Assembly (NCBI GenBank): GCA_027064005.1
Contig: JAMOQM010000058.1
Span: forward strand, 1 to 49,801
Length of the DNA: 49,801 nucleotides
Direction: 5' to 3'
DNA from: Candidatus Cloacimonadota bacterium
GTDB taxonomy: Bacteria > Cloacimonadota > Cloacimonadia > Cloacimonadales > JAMOQM01
Part shown: piece after piece, positions 1 to 8,107 of the stretch
Numbering within the stretch: position 1 is the stretch's first letter
How the letters are laid out: each line of letters starts with the position of its first letter
Notes under the pieces: model-generated
Database searches by the model: none
The model's input: only the letters and a program-made list of their open reading frames with translations
Told to the model about the DNA's origin: nothing
Made by a program: the position numbers and the translations under genes

Positions 1-1
1 T

Positions 2-1084
2 GAGATTGAAAAATTCCAGCCAAATTTGAAAGGAAAAGCTGTTTCAGATTCTAAACAGAAAAATAATGTTCCAAAAAATCAAGAAGCTAAAATTGATTTG
101 AAAAATGGCGAAAATTCTTCTAAAGAAAAAACTTCTTTTAGAAAATTAGATAAATCTACAATCAATCATCATAAAGAAAATATTAGCGTTGAAAATAATA
201 GTCATTTTAAAACATCTAACTTGTTGAATAGCAAGAATATAACACTTGGGGATTTTGAAGAATTTTTGTCAGTAAATGGTTTCTATAATAAAAAATCTAA
301 AATTACGAACGACAAATTATCGCCGCAAAAATTGGCATATAGATTGCATAATATAGAGAGTAAACTTACGAAAAGATCTTTAAAAAGTAATAGAAGTGAG
401 AATTTGAAAAGTGATATTGCTTTTGAATCTTCACAATTGCCAGAAAAACTGAAACTTATGGATAAAGATGGTAAAGTTGTAACTCTAAATAAGGACGAGA
501 CAAAATTTTTGCTCAAGGAAATATTTTCCGAAAAATCAAAAAAGACTAATTCGAAAAATTTAGAGCAACATTCAGAACATTCATTTAACTCAGATTTCAG
601 GTCTATGAAATTGAATATTCCTAAACCAAATTTGAGCTCAAAAAGTTATGTAAGCAGTTATTCAGATTATAAAGAAATATTTGATAAACTTCAAGATGTT
701 ATTAAAAATTTCAAAATATTAAAAACTGCAAATGCAAATTTTGCAAAGTTAGCTTTTGTACATAAAAGTTTGGGTAATTTTAACATTGAAATCGAATCTT
801 CGGGTAAAAAACTGAAAATAAAATTCTTATCTGACAATCAACACCATTTAGATAATTTGAAAACACAGACTGTCGATTTGAAAGAAAATCTTCAAAGTAT
901 GAATTTCGAAGATATTGATTTGGATTTCAGTTTTAAGAAAGAAAATAGTGAAAATTTTGGTGAAGAAAATAATAGAAACACAAATTTCCAATCAAAAGAA
1001 AATGAAGGGGAATTTAAAAATGAAGAAAAGATTGTACCTGAGAGTCGAAACTTAGGGTATAATACTTTTGAATACTTAGCTTAG
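2..1084 (+). CDS. fliK: Flagellar hook-length control protein FliK, C-terminal part (5' end outside window)
   Basis: The reading frame is open to the first base of the window, so the N-terminus is missing. The first possible internal start is a TTG at 26, with no ribosome binding site in front of it. The visible ~360 residues are a Lys/Asn/Ser/Glu-rich, low-complexity stretch. It is followed at window residues ~245-310 by a segment with the pattern of the FliK C-terminal (Flg_hook) domain: LGNFNIEIES, then a beta-strand with KKLKIKFLS, then a helix rich in L and N. FliK measures hook length and switches export specificity at the flagellar export gate. The stop lies 9 bases before flgD, the usual fliK-flgD order. 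The family is identified by the C-terminal pattern plus context; the linker alone would not identify it. Confidence 0.75.
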   Translation, partial: EIEKFQPNLKGKAVSDSKQKNNVPKNQEAKIDLKNGENSSKEKTSFRKLDKSTINHHKENISVENNSHFKTSNLLNSKNITLGDFEEFLSVNGFYNKKSKITNDKLSPQKLAYRLHNIESKLTKRSLKSNRSENLKSDIAFESSQLPEKLKLMDKDGKVVTLNKDETKFLLKEIFSEKSKKTNSKNLEQHSEHSFNSDFRSMKLNIPKPNLSSKSYVSSYSDYKEIFDKLQDVIKNFKILKTANANFAKLAFVHKSLGNFNIEIESSGKKLKIKFLSDNQHHLDNLKTQTVDLKENLQSMNFEDIDLDFSFKKENSENFGEENNRNTNFQSKENEGEFKNEEKIVPESRNLGYNTFEYLA

Positions 1085-1093
1085 GAGGTAACA

Positions 1094-1768
1094 ATGCCTG
1101 GCATAGATACTTTAAGTTCCGTTGGCGTTAGCGATAATGCGGTAACTGATTTGCACAATAGTTTAACAGGAAATCAAATTATGGGTAAAGATGATTTTTT
1201 GAAACTATTGGTGAATCAATTAAAATACCAAGATCCGATAAATCCTATGGGAAATACGGAATTTGCTTCACAATTGGCGCAATTTAGTCAATTAGAATCT
1301 TTACAACAACTCAACACTTCTGCTGAAAATCAATTAGTTTTAGATCAATCTTTGAATAATTCATTCATGATTAATCTAATAGGAAAAGGTGTTGATGCGT
1401 ATGGAAATAATATAAAATTTGATGGAGGAAATACAGAAATAAAATATTCAATTGCTTCAAAAGCAGAAGTTAAAATAAAAATATTTAATGAAGATGGAAC
1501 ATTGATTAAAACAATTGATCAAGGTACATTAAAAGGAGGAGAACACAAATTTACGTGGGACGGAATGGCTGATAGCGGACTTGTTGCAAATGGAAATTAT
1601 CGTTTTGAAATCGAAGCGAAAGACGGTGATACGGATGTAACAAGTTATGGAATGATTTCCGGAATAATTTCAGGAATTTCTTATGATCAAGGTTCACCAT
1701 ATATCACGGTAAATGGTGAATTGATTAACCTTGGTGATATTATTTCCATAAATGACGGAAATGGATAA
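1094..1768 (+). CDS. flgD: Flagellar hook assembly (capping) protein FlgD
   Basis: FlgD caps the growing hook and promotes FlgE polymerisation. The N-terminal half holds the family signature, GKDDFLKLLVNQLKYQDP, then NTEFASQLAQFSQLESL (residues ~31-75). The C-terminal half is the FlgD Ig-like/tudor region, with FTWDG and a NGNYRFEIEA strand. The length of 224 aa is normal. An AGGAGG ribosome binding site at 1083-1088 lies just ahead of the ATG. It sits between fliK and a TIGR02530-type gene and ahead of flgE, the standard gene order in many flagellar clusters. Confidence 0.95.
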   Translation: MPGIDTLSSVGVSDNAVTDLHNSLTGNQIMGKDDFLKLLVNQLKYQDPINPMGNTEFASQLAQFSQLESLQQLNTSAENQLVLDQSLNNSFMINLIGKGVDAYGNNIKFDGGNTEIKYSIASKAEVKIKIFNEDGTLIKTIDQGTLKGGEHKFTWDGMADSGLVANGNYRFEIEAKDGDTDVTSYGMISGIISGISYDQGSPYITVNGELINLGDIISINDGNG

Positions 1769-1796
1769 TCTCAAAAAATAGTGTGGAGGTAAAAAA

Positions 1797-2195
1797 ATGA
1801 TTAACCGACTCCAACAATTTCAGGTTCATCCGATTCAGAAAGAAAAAATCAATCAAAATCGGAATGTAGCAAATGATCCCAGGATTCAGAATAATCAATT
1901 TCATGATATTCTTAAATCAAAATTAACGTCGAAAGATAAGCTTATATTTTCAGCTCATGCAAATATGAGATTGAAAGAACGAGATTTGACTTTGTCACCA
2001 AATGATGAAGAAGCTTTAAATAATGCTGTTAACGAAATAGCAAAAAAAGGCTGTAAAGAATCTTTAATAATGATGAAAAATGTTTCGTACATTGTTAATA
2101 TTCCCAATAAAACCGTGATTACTGCAATGGATACAAATGCAAATCAAAATCATGTTTTTACTAATATTGATAGTGCGATGATAATCGATAATTAA
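1797..2195 (+). CDS. Flagellar operon protein of the TIGR02530 type
   Basis: This 132-aa protein has the pattern of the small conserved protein that sits between flgD and flgE in Firmicutes and other phyla. It has a basic N-terminus, then FSAHANMRLKERD, a KGCKESL segment, a VNIPNKTVITAMD strand, and ends with VFTNIDSAMI. The family has no firmly established biochemical function; it is recognised by its place in fla/che operons. It has no signal peptide or membrane segment. A GGAGG site precedes the ATG by 7 bases. A 77-base leader with two inverted repeats separates it from flgE. Confidence 0.8.
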   Translation: MINRLQQFQVHPIQKEKINQNRNVANDPRIQNNQFHDILKSKLTSKDKLIFSAHANMRLKERDLTLSPNDEEALNNAVNEIAKKGCKESLIMMKNVSYIVNIPNKTVITAMDTNANQNHVFTNIDSAMIIDN

Positions 2196-2202
2196 AAATA
2201 AC

Positions 2203-2255
2203 GAGCCGGACCTTTTGGAGGCTCTCCAATAAAGCCGAATGACTGAAGCTTTATT
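2203..2255 (+). other. Two adjacent inverted repeats in the flgE leader
   Basis: Between the TIGR02530-type gene and flgE there are two potential RNA hairpins. GAGCC at 2203-2207 pairs with GGCTC at 2220-2224, with a 12-base loop. AATAAAGC at 2228-2235 pairs perfectly with GCTTTATT at 2248-2255. Neither is followed by a T-run, so they do not look like an intrinsic terminator. They lie 18 bases or more before the flgE start codon and its AGGAGG site. A processing site, mRNA-stabilising element or protein binding site is possible. I could not match it to a known RNA family. Confidence 0.4.
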
Positions 2256-2272
2256 TTAAATTAGGAGGAAAA

Positions 2273-4696
2273 ATGTTAAGATCTTTATTCTCAGGTGTAT
2301 CCGGATTAAAAAACGAACAATCACAAATGGATGTTATTTCAAATAATATTTCAAACTTAAACACAACAGGCTTTAAAAGAGGTAGAATAACTTTTGCCGA
2401 TACTTTGTCGGAAACTTTATCAGGAGCAAGAGGAACTGCCGGGAATTTTGGCGGAGCAAATCCTATACAAATAGGTCGAGGGGCAAGAATTTCCAGTATA
2501 GATACTGATTTCAAACAAGGTAGTTTGGATTCAACAGGAATTTCTACCGACCTTGCTATTAACGGAAAAGGATTCTTTATTGTAACTGATGGGCAGTCCC
2601 GTTATTATTCTCGAGCCGGTGCTTTTCAAATGCAAAAAGACGGTAGTTTAATGGCTCAAGGAGGTAGTCATTACGTAATGGGAAGGCTTGCTGATACTGA
2701 CGGAAATATTCAATCCACAACTTCTTTAGATAAAATTGTTTTACCATTTGGAAGGAAAGAACCGGCCAAAGCAACCAGTAATGTAGATTTTTATTGTAAT
2801 CTTGATAGGAATGCTTCAACAACAGAAGAGTGGATTTCTCAAAAAGCTATGACTGTTGATGATGATCCGGCAACCTTAAGTTCTGACCTAAGAGAAATTG
2901 ATGGTAATGAGATGTTTGCCGGTGATACAATTGATATTTCAGGAACAGATAAAGATGGAAATGATGTATCAGGATCATTTGTTTATGGTATTGACGGGCT
3001 AACAGTCGGAGATTTAATTGATAAAATAAACGCTGTTTATTCTAGTAATGATGCAGTTAACGGTGCAACAGCAAGTATTGATCAGAATGGCAATTTGCGA
3101 GTTAAAGCAAATCAAGCTGGTAATAACGATTTAACTGTTTTCTTGAGCAAACCGAGTTCAAATCATGAAGCAACAACGGAATCACATAGTGCAACCGCAG
3201 CTTATACTGCAGGAGGAACAACTCCGGCTACTCCCGCTACTTTGTATGATAAATTAAGCTCGTTAGATGGTGTTTCCGGAGTATCTGTAGGCAACTCTTT
3301 TACAATTTCAGGAACCAATCCGGATGGGACAACGGTAAATGATACATTTACGATTCAAACCGGAAATGAAACTATTAAAGATTTGTTAGATGAAATTAAT
3401 TCTAAATTTACAGGATTGAATGCTTCTTTAGACTCTGATGGTAAAATTCAGATATTAGATACAATTAGTGGTGAAAGTGCTACTGCCATAACAATTTCCG
3501 ATGGAAGCGGCACAACAGCTGTGACTGGTATTGCAAGAAACTTTACAAGTGAAGTATTTAGCTCAAATACAACGTTGACCACCGGTGGCGGAGCGTCAAC
3601 AGCTGTTGGAACTGATAATCTAACAGATATAGATAATTATAATTATGCTAATGGTGACACAATTGTTATTACTTCAACAAGAACAGATGGGACTACAATT
3701 AGAAGTGAACTAATTGTAGGTACTGATGTAACAACCGTTGATGATTTATTATCAGCTTTGAATTCTACTTTTCCGGGAACAACAGCTACACTTTCTTCCG
3801 GACAAATAATCGTCAGTGACAATAGTGGAACTGATTCAAATCAGTACACTTCAATGATTATTGCAGATAAAGATACTTCCGCAGGCACTCCAAGTATTTC
3901 TTTTGATACTACTTCGGGTACAAACAGTTCCTCAATTGTTACTCCGGGATTTAAAATTGAAACAGAAGGTTCGGCAGGAACTCACGAAACTTCAATTGAT
4001 ATTTTCGATAGTATGGGACAGCGTCATAAAATGGCTGTAAAATATACTCAGGATTTAGATAAAAATGCAAATAGGTGGACTTGGGAAGTTACGATTGATA
4101 ACGGAACAATTACTCCGTCTCACGGCTCAAGAGGATATGTTGAATTTAATGATGACGGTTCATTAAAGCAATTTGCTTCAAATGATAATTCAAATTTAAT
4201 ATTTGATGTACCCGGGGCTCAAAAAATGGATGTAGATTTGTCTAAAGGTGCCGGTACACCGGGATCATTTGACGGATTCACTCAATTAGCTTCACCTAGT
4301 ACAAATTTAGCTATCGATCAAGATGGATATACTCTAGGTGTTTTAGATACAATAAATATTGATGACCAAGGTAGAATTTTCGGGATTTATTCCAATGGGG
4401 TAAATAAAGCTCTTGCTCAAATTGCTTTAGCAAGTTTTACCAACGATGCAGGTTTACAAAAAGAAGGTAATAGTTTATATTCGGCAAATGATTCTTCAGG
4501 AAATCCTGTTGTTTCTTGGGCTGGTCAAAATTCAAAAACTGTTCTCAAATCAGGATATTTGGAAAGTTCTAATGTTGATTTAACTGATGAATTTGCGAAA
4601 ATGATTATTTCTCAAAGATCATTACAAGCAAATGCAAAAGTCGTAAATACCGCAGATCAAATTCTCAGTACTATAATTGATAGAATGAAAAGATAG
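2273..4696 (+). CDS. flgE: Flagellar hook protein FlgE with long repeated insert
   Basis: FlgE forms the extracellular hook. The N-terminus (SGVSGLKNEQSQMDVISNNI, then NLNTTGFKRGR) and the C-terminus (SGYLESSNVDLTDEFAKM and the final coiled-coil helix) are the conserved D0/D1 parts. At 807 aa it is about twice the ~400 aa of enteric FlgE. The extra length is a central insert holding three related modules at residues ~210-290, 330-410 and 450-530. Each has a GDTIxIS-like strand, a DG turn, a D-L-L/I-D-xIN helix and another strand, resembling the flagellin/hook IN repeat. A strong AGGAGG site sets the ATG. An intrinsic terminator follows directly. Confidence 0.95.
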   Translation: MLRSLFSGVSGLKNEQSQMDVISNNISNLNTTGFKRGRITFADTLSETLSGARGTAGNFGGANPIQIGRGARISSIDTDFKQGSLDSTGISTDLAINGKGFFIVTDGQSRYYSRAGAFQMQKDGSLMAQGGSHYVMGRLADTDGNIQSTTSLDKIVLPFGRKEPAKATSNVDFYCNLDRNASTTEEWISQKAMTVDDDPATLSSDLREIDGNEMFAGDTIDISGTDKDGNDVSGSFVYGIDGLTVGDLIDKINAVYSSNDAVNGATASIDQNGNLRVKANQAGNNDLTVFLSKPSSNHEATTESHSATAAYTAGGTTPATPATLYDKLSSLDGVSGVSVGNSFTISGTNPDGTTVNDTFTIQTGNETIKDLLDEINSKFTGLNASLDSDGKIQILDTISGESATAITISDGSGTTAVTGIARNFTSEVFSSNTTLTTGGGASTAVGTDNLTDIDNYNYANGDTIVITSTRTDGTTIRSELIVGTDVTTVDDLLSALNSTFPGTTATLSSGQIIVSDNSGTDSNQYTSMIIADKDTSAGTPSISFDTTSGTNSSSIVTPGFKIETEGSAGTHETSIDIFDSMGQRHKMAVKYTQDLDKNANRWTWEVTIDNGTITPSHGSRGYVEFNDDGSLKQFASNDNSNLIFDVPGAQKMDVDLSKGAGTPGSFDGFTQLASPSTNLAIDQDGYTLGVLDTINIDDQGRIFGIYSNGVNKALAQIALASFTNDAGLQKEGNSLYSANDSSGNPVVSWAGQNSKTVLKSGYLESSNVDLTDEFAKMIISQRSLQANAKVVNTADQILSTIIDRMKR

Positions 4697-4709
4697 AAAA
4701 TAACAATTT

Positions 4710-4736
4710 AAAAGGGTAGATTTTCTACCCTTTTTT
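4710..4736 (+). terminator. Intrinsic terminator after flgE
   Basis: GGGTAGA at 4714-4720 pairs with TCTACCC at 4724-4730 around a TTT loop. Flanking A and T runs extend the stem, and six Ts follow. It closes the fliK-flgE unit and separates it from flbD-fliR. Confidence 0.9.
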
Positions 4737-4756
4737 CATATATTCATTAGAATTAG

Positions 4757-4787
4757 TTGACGATAATTTGAAAAATTATTTTATATC
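4757..4787 (+). promoter_or_regulatory. Candidate promoter of the flbD-fliR unit
   Basis: TTGACG at 4757-4762 is followed after 19 bases by TATATC at 4782-4787, 18 bases ahead of the flbD start. It lies just downstream of the flgE terminator, where a new transcript must begin. The long spacer matches other candidate promoters in this window. Confidence 0.45.
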
Positions 4788-4804
4788 TTTAAAAAGGATG
4801 TTAT

Positions 4805-5017
4805 ATGATAAAGCTTACAAAAATAAATGATGAAAAATTTTATTTAAATTCGGATTTAATTGAATTTTTGGAATCTACACCCGATACTATAATTAGTCTA
4901 ACGACTGGTAAGAAGGTTATAGTACGAGAAACAGTGAACGAAGTTGTTGAAAAAATAATTAGTTTTAGAAGTAAAATATTAAAAAATTGGGAATTTTTAT
5001 CATCAGATAAAAAATAG
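4805..5017 (+). CDS. flbD: FlbD-family flagellar protein
   Basis: This small protein (70 aa) matches the FlbD family in length and pattern: MIKLTKINDEKFYLNSDLIE, then ESTPDTIISLTTGKK and a helix with VNEVVEKI. This small FlbD is not the Caulobacter sigma54 activator of the same name. It lies directly before motA, as in Firmicutes, spirochaetes and many other phyla, and its role is not well defined. It is cytoplasmic with no membrane segment. An AAGGA site precedes the ATG, and the stop lies 8 bases before motA. Confidence 0.85.
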   Translation: MIKLTKINDEKFYLNSDLIEFLESTPDTIISLTTGKKVIVRETVNEVVEKIISFRSKILKNWEFLSSDKK

Positions 5018-5025
5018 GAGTTTAT

Positions 5026-5787
5026 ATGGATATTGCTTCGATAGTTGGGGTTGCTTTTACATTTATATTGGTTTTTTCTCCAATATTAATGTCGGGAATG
5101 TTGATGTCATTTATAGATATCGGTTCAATTCTGATTGTAGTTGGAGGAAGTATTTCAGCGGTATTTACAGCATATCCTTTAGCAGAAGTGCTTTCAACAA
5201 TCAAGGTGCTAAAGAAAGTTTTCTTCGCGGATAAATCTGATGCTAAAGGTATCATTAATACTCTTGTGGATTTGGGAGAAAAGGCACGACGAGAAGGTAT
5301 TTTAGCACTTGAAAGAGAACTGAAGTCAATTGATGATGAATTTTTGCGTAAAGCTATTCAATTTGCTGTTGATGGTAATGAAATCGAAACAATTGAAGCA
5401 GTAATGAATTCCGAAATTGATGCAATTGAAGAAAGACATAAAGTGGGAAAATCTATTTTAGAAAATATGGCAACTTTTGCACCTGGTTTTGGAATGCTTG
5501 GAACACTTATCGGTTTGATTCAGATGCTCCAAAATTTATCAGATCCTTCTAATATTGGAGCCGGAATGGCGGTAGCATTAATAACAACTTTTTACGGTTC
5601 ATTGTTGGCAAACGGATTGTGGTCTCCAATGGCTGTTAAATTGGAAAGAAGATCTAAGGAAGAGTTGATTTTAAAACAATTGATTCTTGCCGGGATAATA
5701 TCAATTCAATCCGGAGATAACCCGCGAGTTTTACGCGACAAATTAGAAACATTTATTGCACCGGGATTAAGGGAGCCCAAGAGTTAA
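5026..5787 (+). CDS. motA: Flagellar motor stator protein MotA
   Basis: MotA forms the five-subunit ring of the ion-driven stator in the inner membrane. The 253-aa sequence has the four expected membrane segments. The large cytoplasmic loop contains a charged helix (KARREGILALERELKSIDDEF). The TM3 region ENMATFAPGFGMLGTLIGLIQM is typical of MotA/PomA. The coupling ion cannot be decided with confidence from the sequence alone. An AGGAG site precedes the ATG. The stop overlaps the motB start by one base (TAATG), implying translational coupling. Confidence 0.95.
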   Translation: MDIASIVGVAFTFILVFSPILMSGMLMSFIDIGSILIVVGGSISAVFTAYPLAEVLSTIKVLKKVFFADKSDAKGIINTLVDLGEKARREGILALERELKSIDDEFLRKAIQFAVDGNEIETIEAVMNSEIDAIEERHKVGKSILENMATFAPGFGMLGTLIGLIQMLQNLSDPSNIGAGMAVALITTFYGSLLANGLWSPMAVKLERRSKEELILKQLILAGIISIQSGDNPRVLRDKLETFIAPGLREPKS

Positions 5788-6548
5788 TGGCTAAATGTAA
5801 AAAGTGTCCGGATTGTCCACCGGTTGGTGCACCAGAGTATATGACCACTTATGGTGATATGATGACCCTATTGGTTACTTTTTTTGTTCTTCTAATTTCT
5901 TTTTCCTCAACTCAAGCTGCTAAATTTAATTCGGCTGCCGGTTCATTAAAAGGAGCTTTGGGTGTGTTGTCAGCTCAAGGAACTTATATAAAACAACCAA
6001 GTTTACCATATACTAAAGTCGGAAAAGGGTACCACGACAAAGAAATGAAAAAAATTATCCAAGAAACAAAAAATATGACCGAAAAATCCGGAATAAATGA
6101 GATGGTCAAAGTTACTCAATCAAAAGATCAGATACATTACAATATTAGTAATCCTATGATGTTTGATATCGGAAAGGCAGAAATAAAAGATGTTGGGAAA
6201 CCAATTTTAGATCAAGTTGTTAAAATTTTAAGTAAAACAAGTTATGAAGTACGAATTGAGGGTCATACAGATAATATTCCGATTCACACAAAAAAATATA
6301 GAAACAATTGGGAATTATCATTTGCGAGAGCTTTATCCGTTACTCAATATTTTATTTCAAAAGGAATTTCTGCTCAGAGATTTCAGGTTATCGGTTACGG
6401 TGAATATCGACCAATTGCCTCAAATTCTACAAGAGCAGGAAGAGCATTAAATCGACGTGTTGAAATATTTATAAATCTAAAAAGTGAAGTTACTAAAAAT
6501 GCTGAAGGTCAATCAGTATTACAATCATTAATAAATAATAAGGAGTAA
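5787..6548 (+). CDS. motB: Flagellar motor stator protein MotB
   Basis: MotB supplies the single TM helix with the ion-binding Asp and a periplasmic OmpA-like domain that anchors the stator to peptidoglycan. Asp24 in YGDMMTLLVTFFVLL is the expected ion-binding residue. The C-terminal OmpA-type domain (residues ~155-235) has EGHTDN, then NNWELSFARAL, GYGEYRPIASN and NRRVEI. The 253-aa length is normal. The short cytoplasmic N-terminus carries three Cys in a CX2CX2C pattern (C4, C7, C10). It overlaps motA by one base and is followed 2 bases later by fliL. Confidence 0.95.
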   Translation: MAKCKKCPDCPPVGAPEYMTTYGDMMTLLVTFFVLLISFSSTQAAKFNSAAGSLKGALGVLSAQGTYIKQPSLPYTKVGKGYHDKEMKKIIQETKNMTEKSGINEMVKVTQSKDQIHYNISNPMMFDIGKAEIKDVGKPILDQVVKILSKTSYEVRIEGHTDNIPIHTKKYRNNWELSFARALSVTQYFISKGISAQRFQVIGYGEYRPIASNSTRAGRALNRRVEIFINLKSEVTKNAEGQSVLQSLINNKE

Positions 6549-6550
6549 AA

Positions 6551-7090
6551 ATGGCTGAAAAATCTTCTAATAATAAATCTTTGATAATTATAGTTGCGGT
6601 AGTTGTTATTTTACAAATGGTATTTACCTTTGTATTTATGACTTTTATTTTGAAAAAAAATAATGCAGCTGTACAACAAGTTGTGCAAAATTCAGATGAA
6701 TCCCAACCTAAAAAATCTTCAAAAAAATCAAAAAGAAAGAAAAAAAGAAGTAGTGATGAAGAAGATGATAAAGATTATATCAATGATTATAGCGTATATA
6801 GTTTAGGCGATATTGTAGTGAATATTCCCGGTGCGGAAACGCATTATTTGGTAGTAACTGTTGCTTTCGAATATCAATTAAAAGATAAAAAGTTACCTGA
6901 TGAATTAAAAAACAAAGACGTTTTAATCAAAGACAAATTAAATTCTTATTTTGCTGCAAAAACATTAGAAGATTTACAAGACATTACTAAACGTGAGAAA
7001 ATGAAAGAAGATATTTTAGACGAAGTAAATCAAATGTTGCTTGAAGGCGAAATAACGAAAGTACTTTTTGCACAATTCGTTATTCAATAA
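6551..7090 (+). CDS. fliL: Flagellar basal body-associated protein FliL
   Basis: FliL is a single-pass inner-membrane protein near the stators. This 179-aa protein has one TM helix at about residues 10-34 and a very Lys/Ser-rich linker (KKSSKKSKRKKKRSS). The periplasmic domain (YSLGDIVVNIPGAETHYLVV, then a terminal helix with LLEGEITKVLFAQFVIQ) fits the family. An AAGGAG site gives the ATG. It lies between motB and fliM, as expected. Confidence 0.9.
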   Translation: MAEKSSNNKSLIIIVAVVVILQMVFTFVFMTFILKKNNAAVQQVVQNSDESQPKKSSKKSKRKKKRSSDEEDDKDYINDYSVYSLGDIVVNIPGAETHYLVVTVAFEYQLKDKKLPDELKNKDVLIKDKLNSYFAAKTLEDLQDITKREKMKEDILDEVNQMLLEGEITKVLFAQFVIQ

Positions 7091-7102
7091 TGGTATATTA
7101 TC

Positions 7103-8107
7103 ATGAGTAAACTGCTCACTCAAGATGAAATTGATGCTCTTTTATCGCAGGAAACAACGTCTGATAAGAGTCAAAAAGGAAATATTGTTCAGGCAGAAAA
7201 AGAATATCGTCTTTATGATTTTAGACGCCCCGAAAGAGTGTCAAAAGATCAGCAAAGATTTCTTAGAAATATTCACGAAAATTTTGCAAAATTATTATCG
7301 ACATATTTATCAAATAGCTTAAGATCTATGATTGATGTAAAAAGTCCAATTATTGATCAAGTAACCTACCTGGAATTTACCATGTCTTCTGCTGAATTTA
7401 CAAATATGTTTCTTTTTGAAGTGGAAAATTTAGAAGGTAAAGCTATCTTAGAAATCGATCCGAATTTAACAACATTTGTAATTGACAGATTATTTGGTGG
7501 AACAGGTTCGGTCATTAATCGAGCTAATCAAATAACGATTATTGAGTCGAGTGTAATCACTAATATCGCGAAGCATATTTTAGGATTATTGGAAGATGCA
7601 TGGAAAAATATATCACCGTTGAAATCAACAATAGTTGATTTTGAAAATAATCCCCAATTAGTTACAATTGCTCCATCAAGTGAAACGATGTTGATTTTAA
7701 ATTTCCCGATTGTCGCTCGAAATTATGATTTTTATGTCTATTTTTGTTTTCCGTATTTTATGATGGAACCAATTCTAAAAAAATTGATTTCTCAGAACTA
7801 CATAACTATGCTGAAGAAAAAAATTAGTCCTGAAGAAAAAGAAATTATAGAAGATAAATTAATTCATTCAACGGTAGAATTGAATGTAAAATTGGGAGAA
7901 GCTTCTCTTACTGTAGAAGATTTTTTATCTCTTGAGCCGGGTAATATCATAACACTTAATCAACGTGTCGATGAATTGGTTATCGCTGAAGTAAACGGTA
8001 AAAATAAATTTTTAGGAACGATAGGGAAAAAACGTAAAAGTTATGGATATAAAATTAACTATTTTATTAACGAGCAAGGAGATATTATAAATGGCACAGA
8101 ACAATAA
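7103..8107 (+). CDS. fliM: Flagellar motor switch protein FliM
   Basis: FliM is the C-ring protein that binds CheY-P. The N-terminus starts with LTQDEIDALLSQ, the conserved FliM head and CheY-binding region. The CheC-like middle domain follows (DFRRPERVSKDQQRFLRNIH, then DRLFGGTG). The C-terminal SpoA/FliN-like domain covers about residues 250-325 (LGEASLTVEDFLSLEPGNII). The length of 334 aa is normal. There is no clear Shine-Dalgarno before the ATG, so it may depend on coupling with fliL 12 bases upstream. The 3' end overlaps fliN/Y by 17 bases. Confidence 0.95.
   Translation: MSKLLTQDEIDALLSQETTSDKSQKGNIVQAEKEYRLYDFRRPERVSKDQQRFLRNIHENFAKLLSTYLSNSLRSMIDVKSPIIDQVTYLEFTMSSAEFTNMFLFEVENLEGKAILEIDPNLTTFVIDRLFGGTGSVINRANQITIIESSVITNIAKHILGLLEDAWKNISPLKSTIVDFENNPQLVTIAPSSETMLILNFPIVARNYDFYVYFCFPYFMMEPILKKLISQNYITMLKKKISPEEKEIIEDKLIHSTVELNVKLGEASLTVEDFLSLEPGNIITLNQRVDELVIAEVNGKNKFLGTIGKKRKSYGYKINYFINEQGDIINGTEQ

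Noticed and set aside
1-1084. TTG at 26 as the real start of the first gene
   Set aside because: The frame stays open to the window edge and no ribosome binding site precedes the TTG, so the gene is simply cut by the window.
2196-2272. c-di-GMP (GEMM) riboswitch before flgE
   Set aside because: The GCAAA and tetraloop-receptor elements of GEMM are missing, and the region is too short for the full aptamer.
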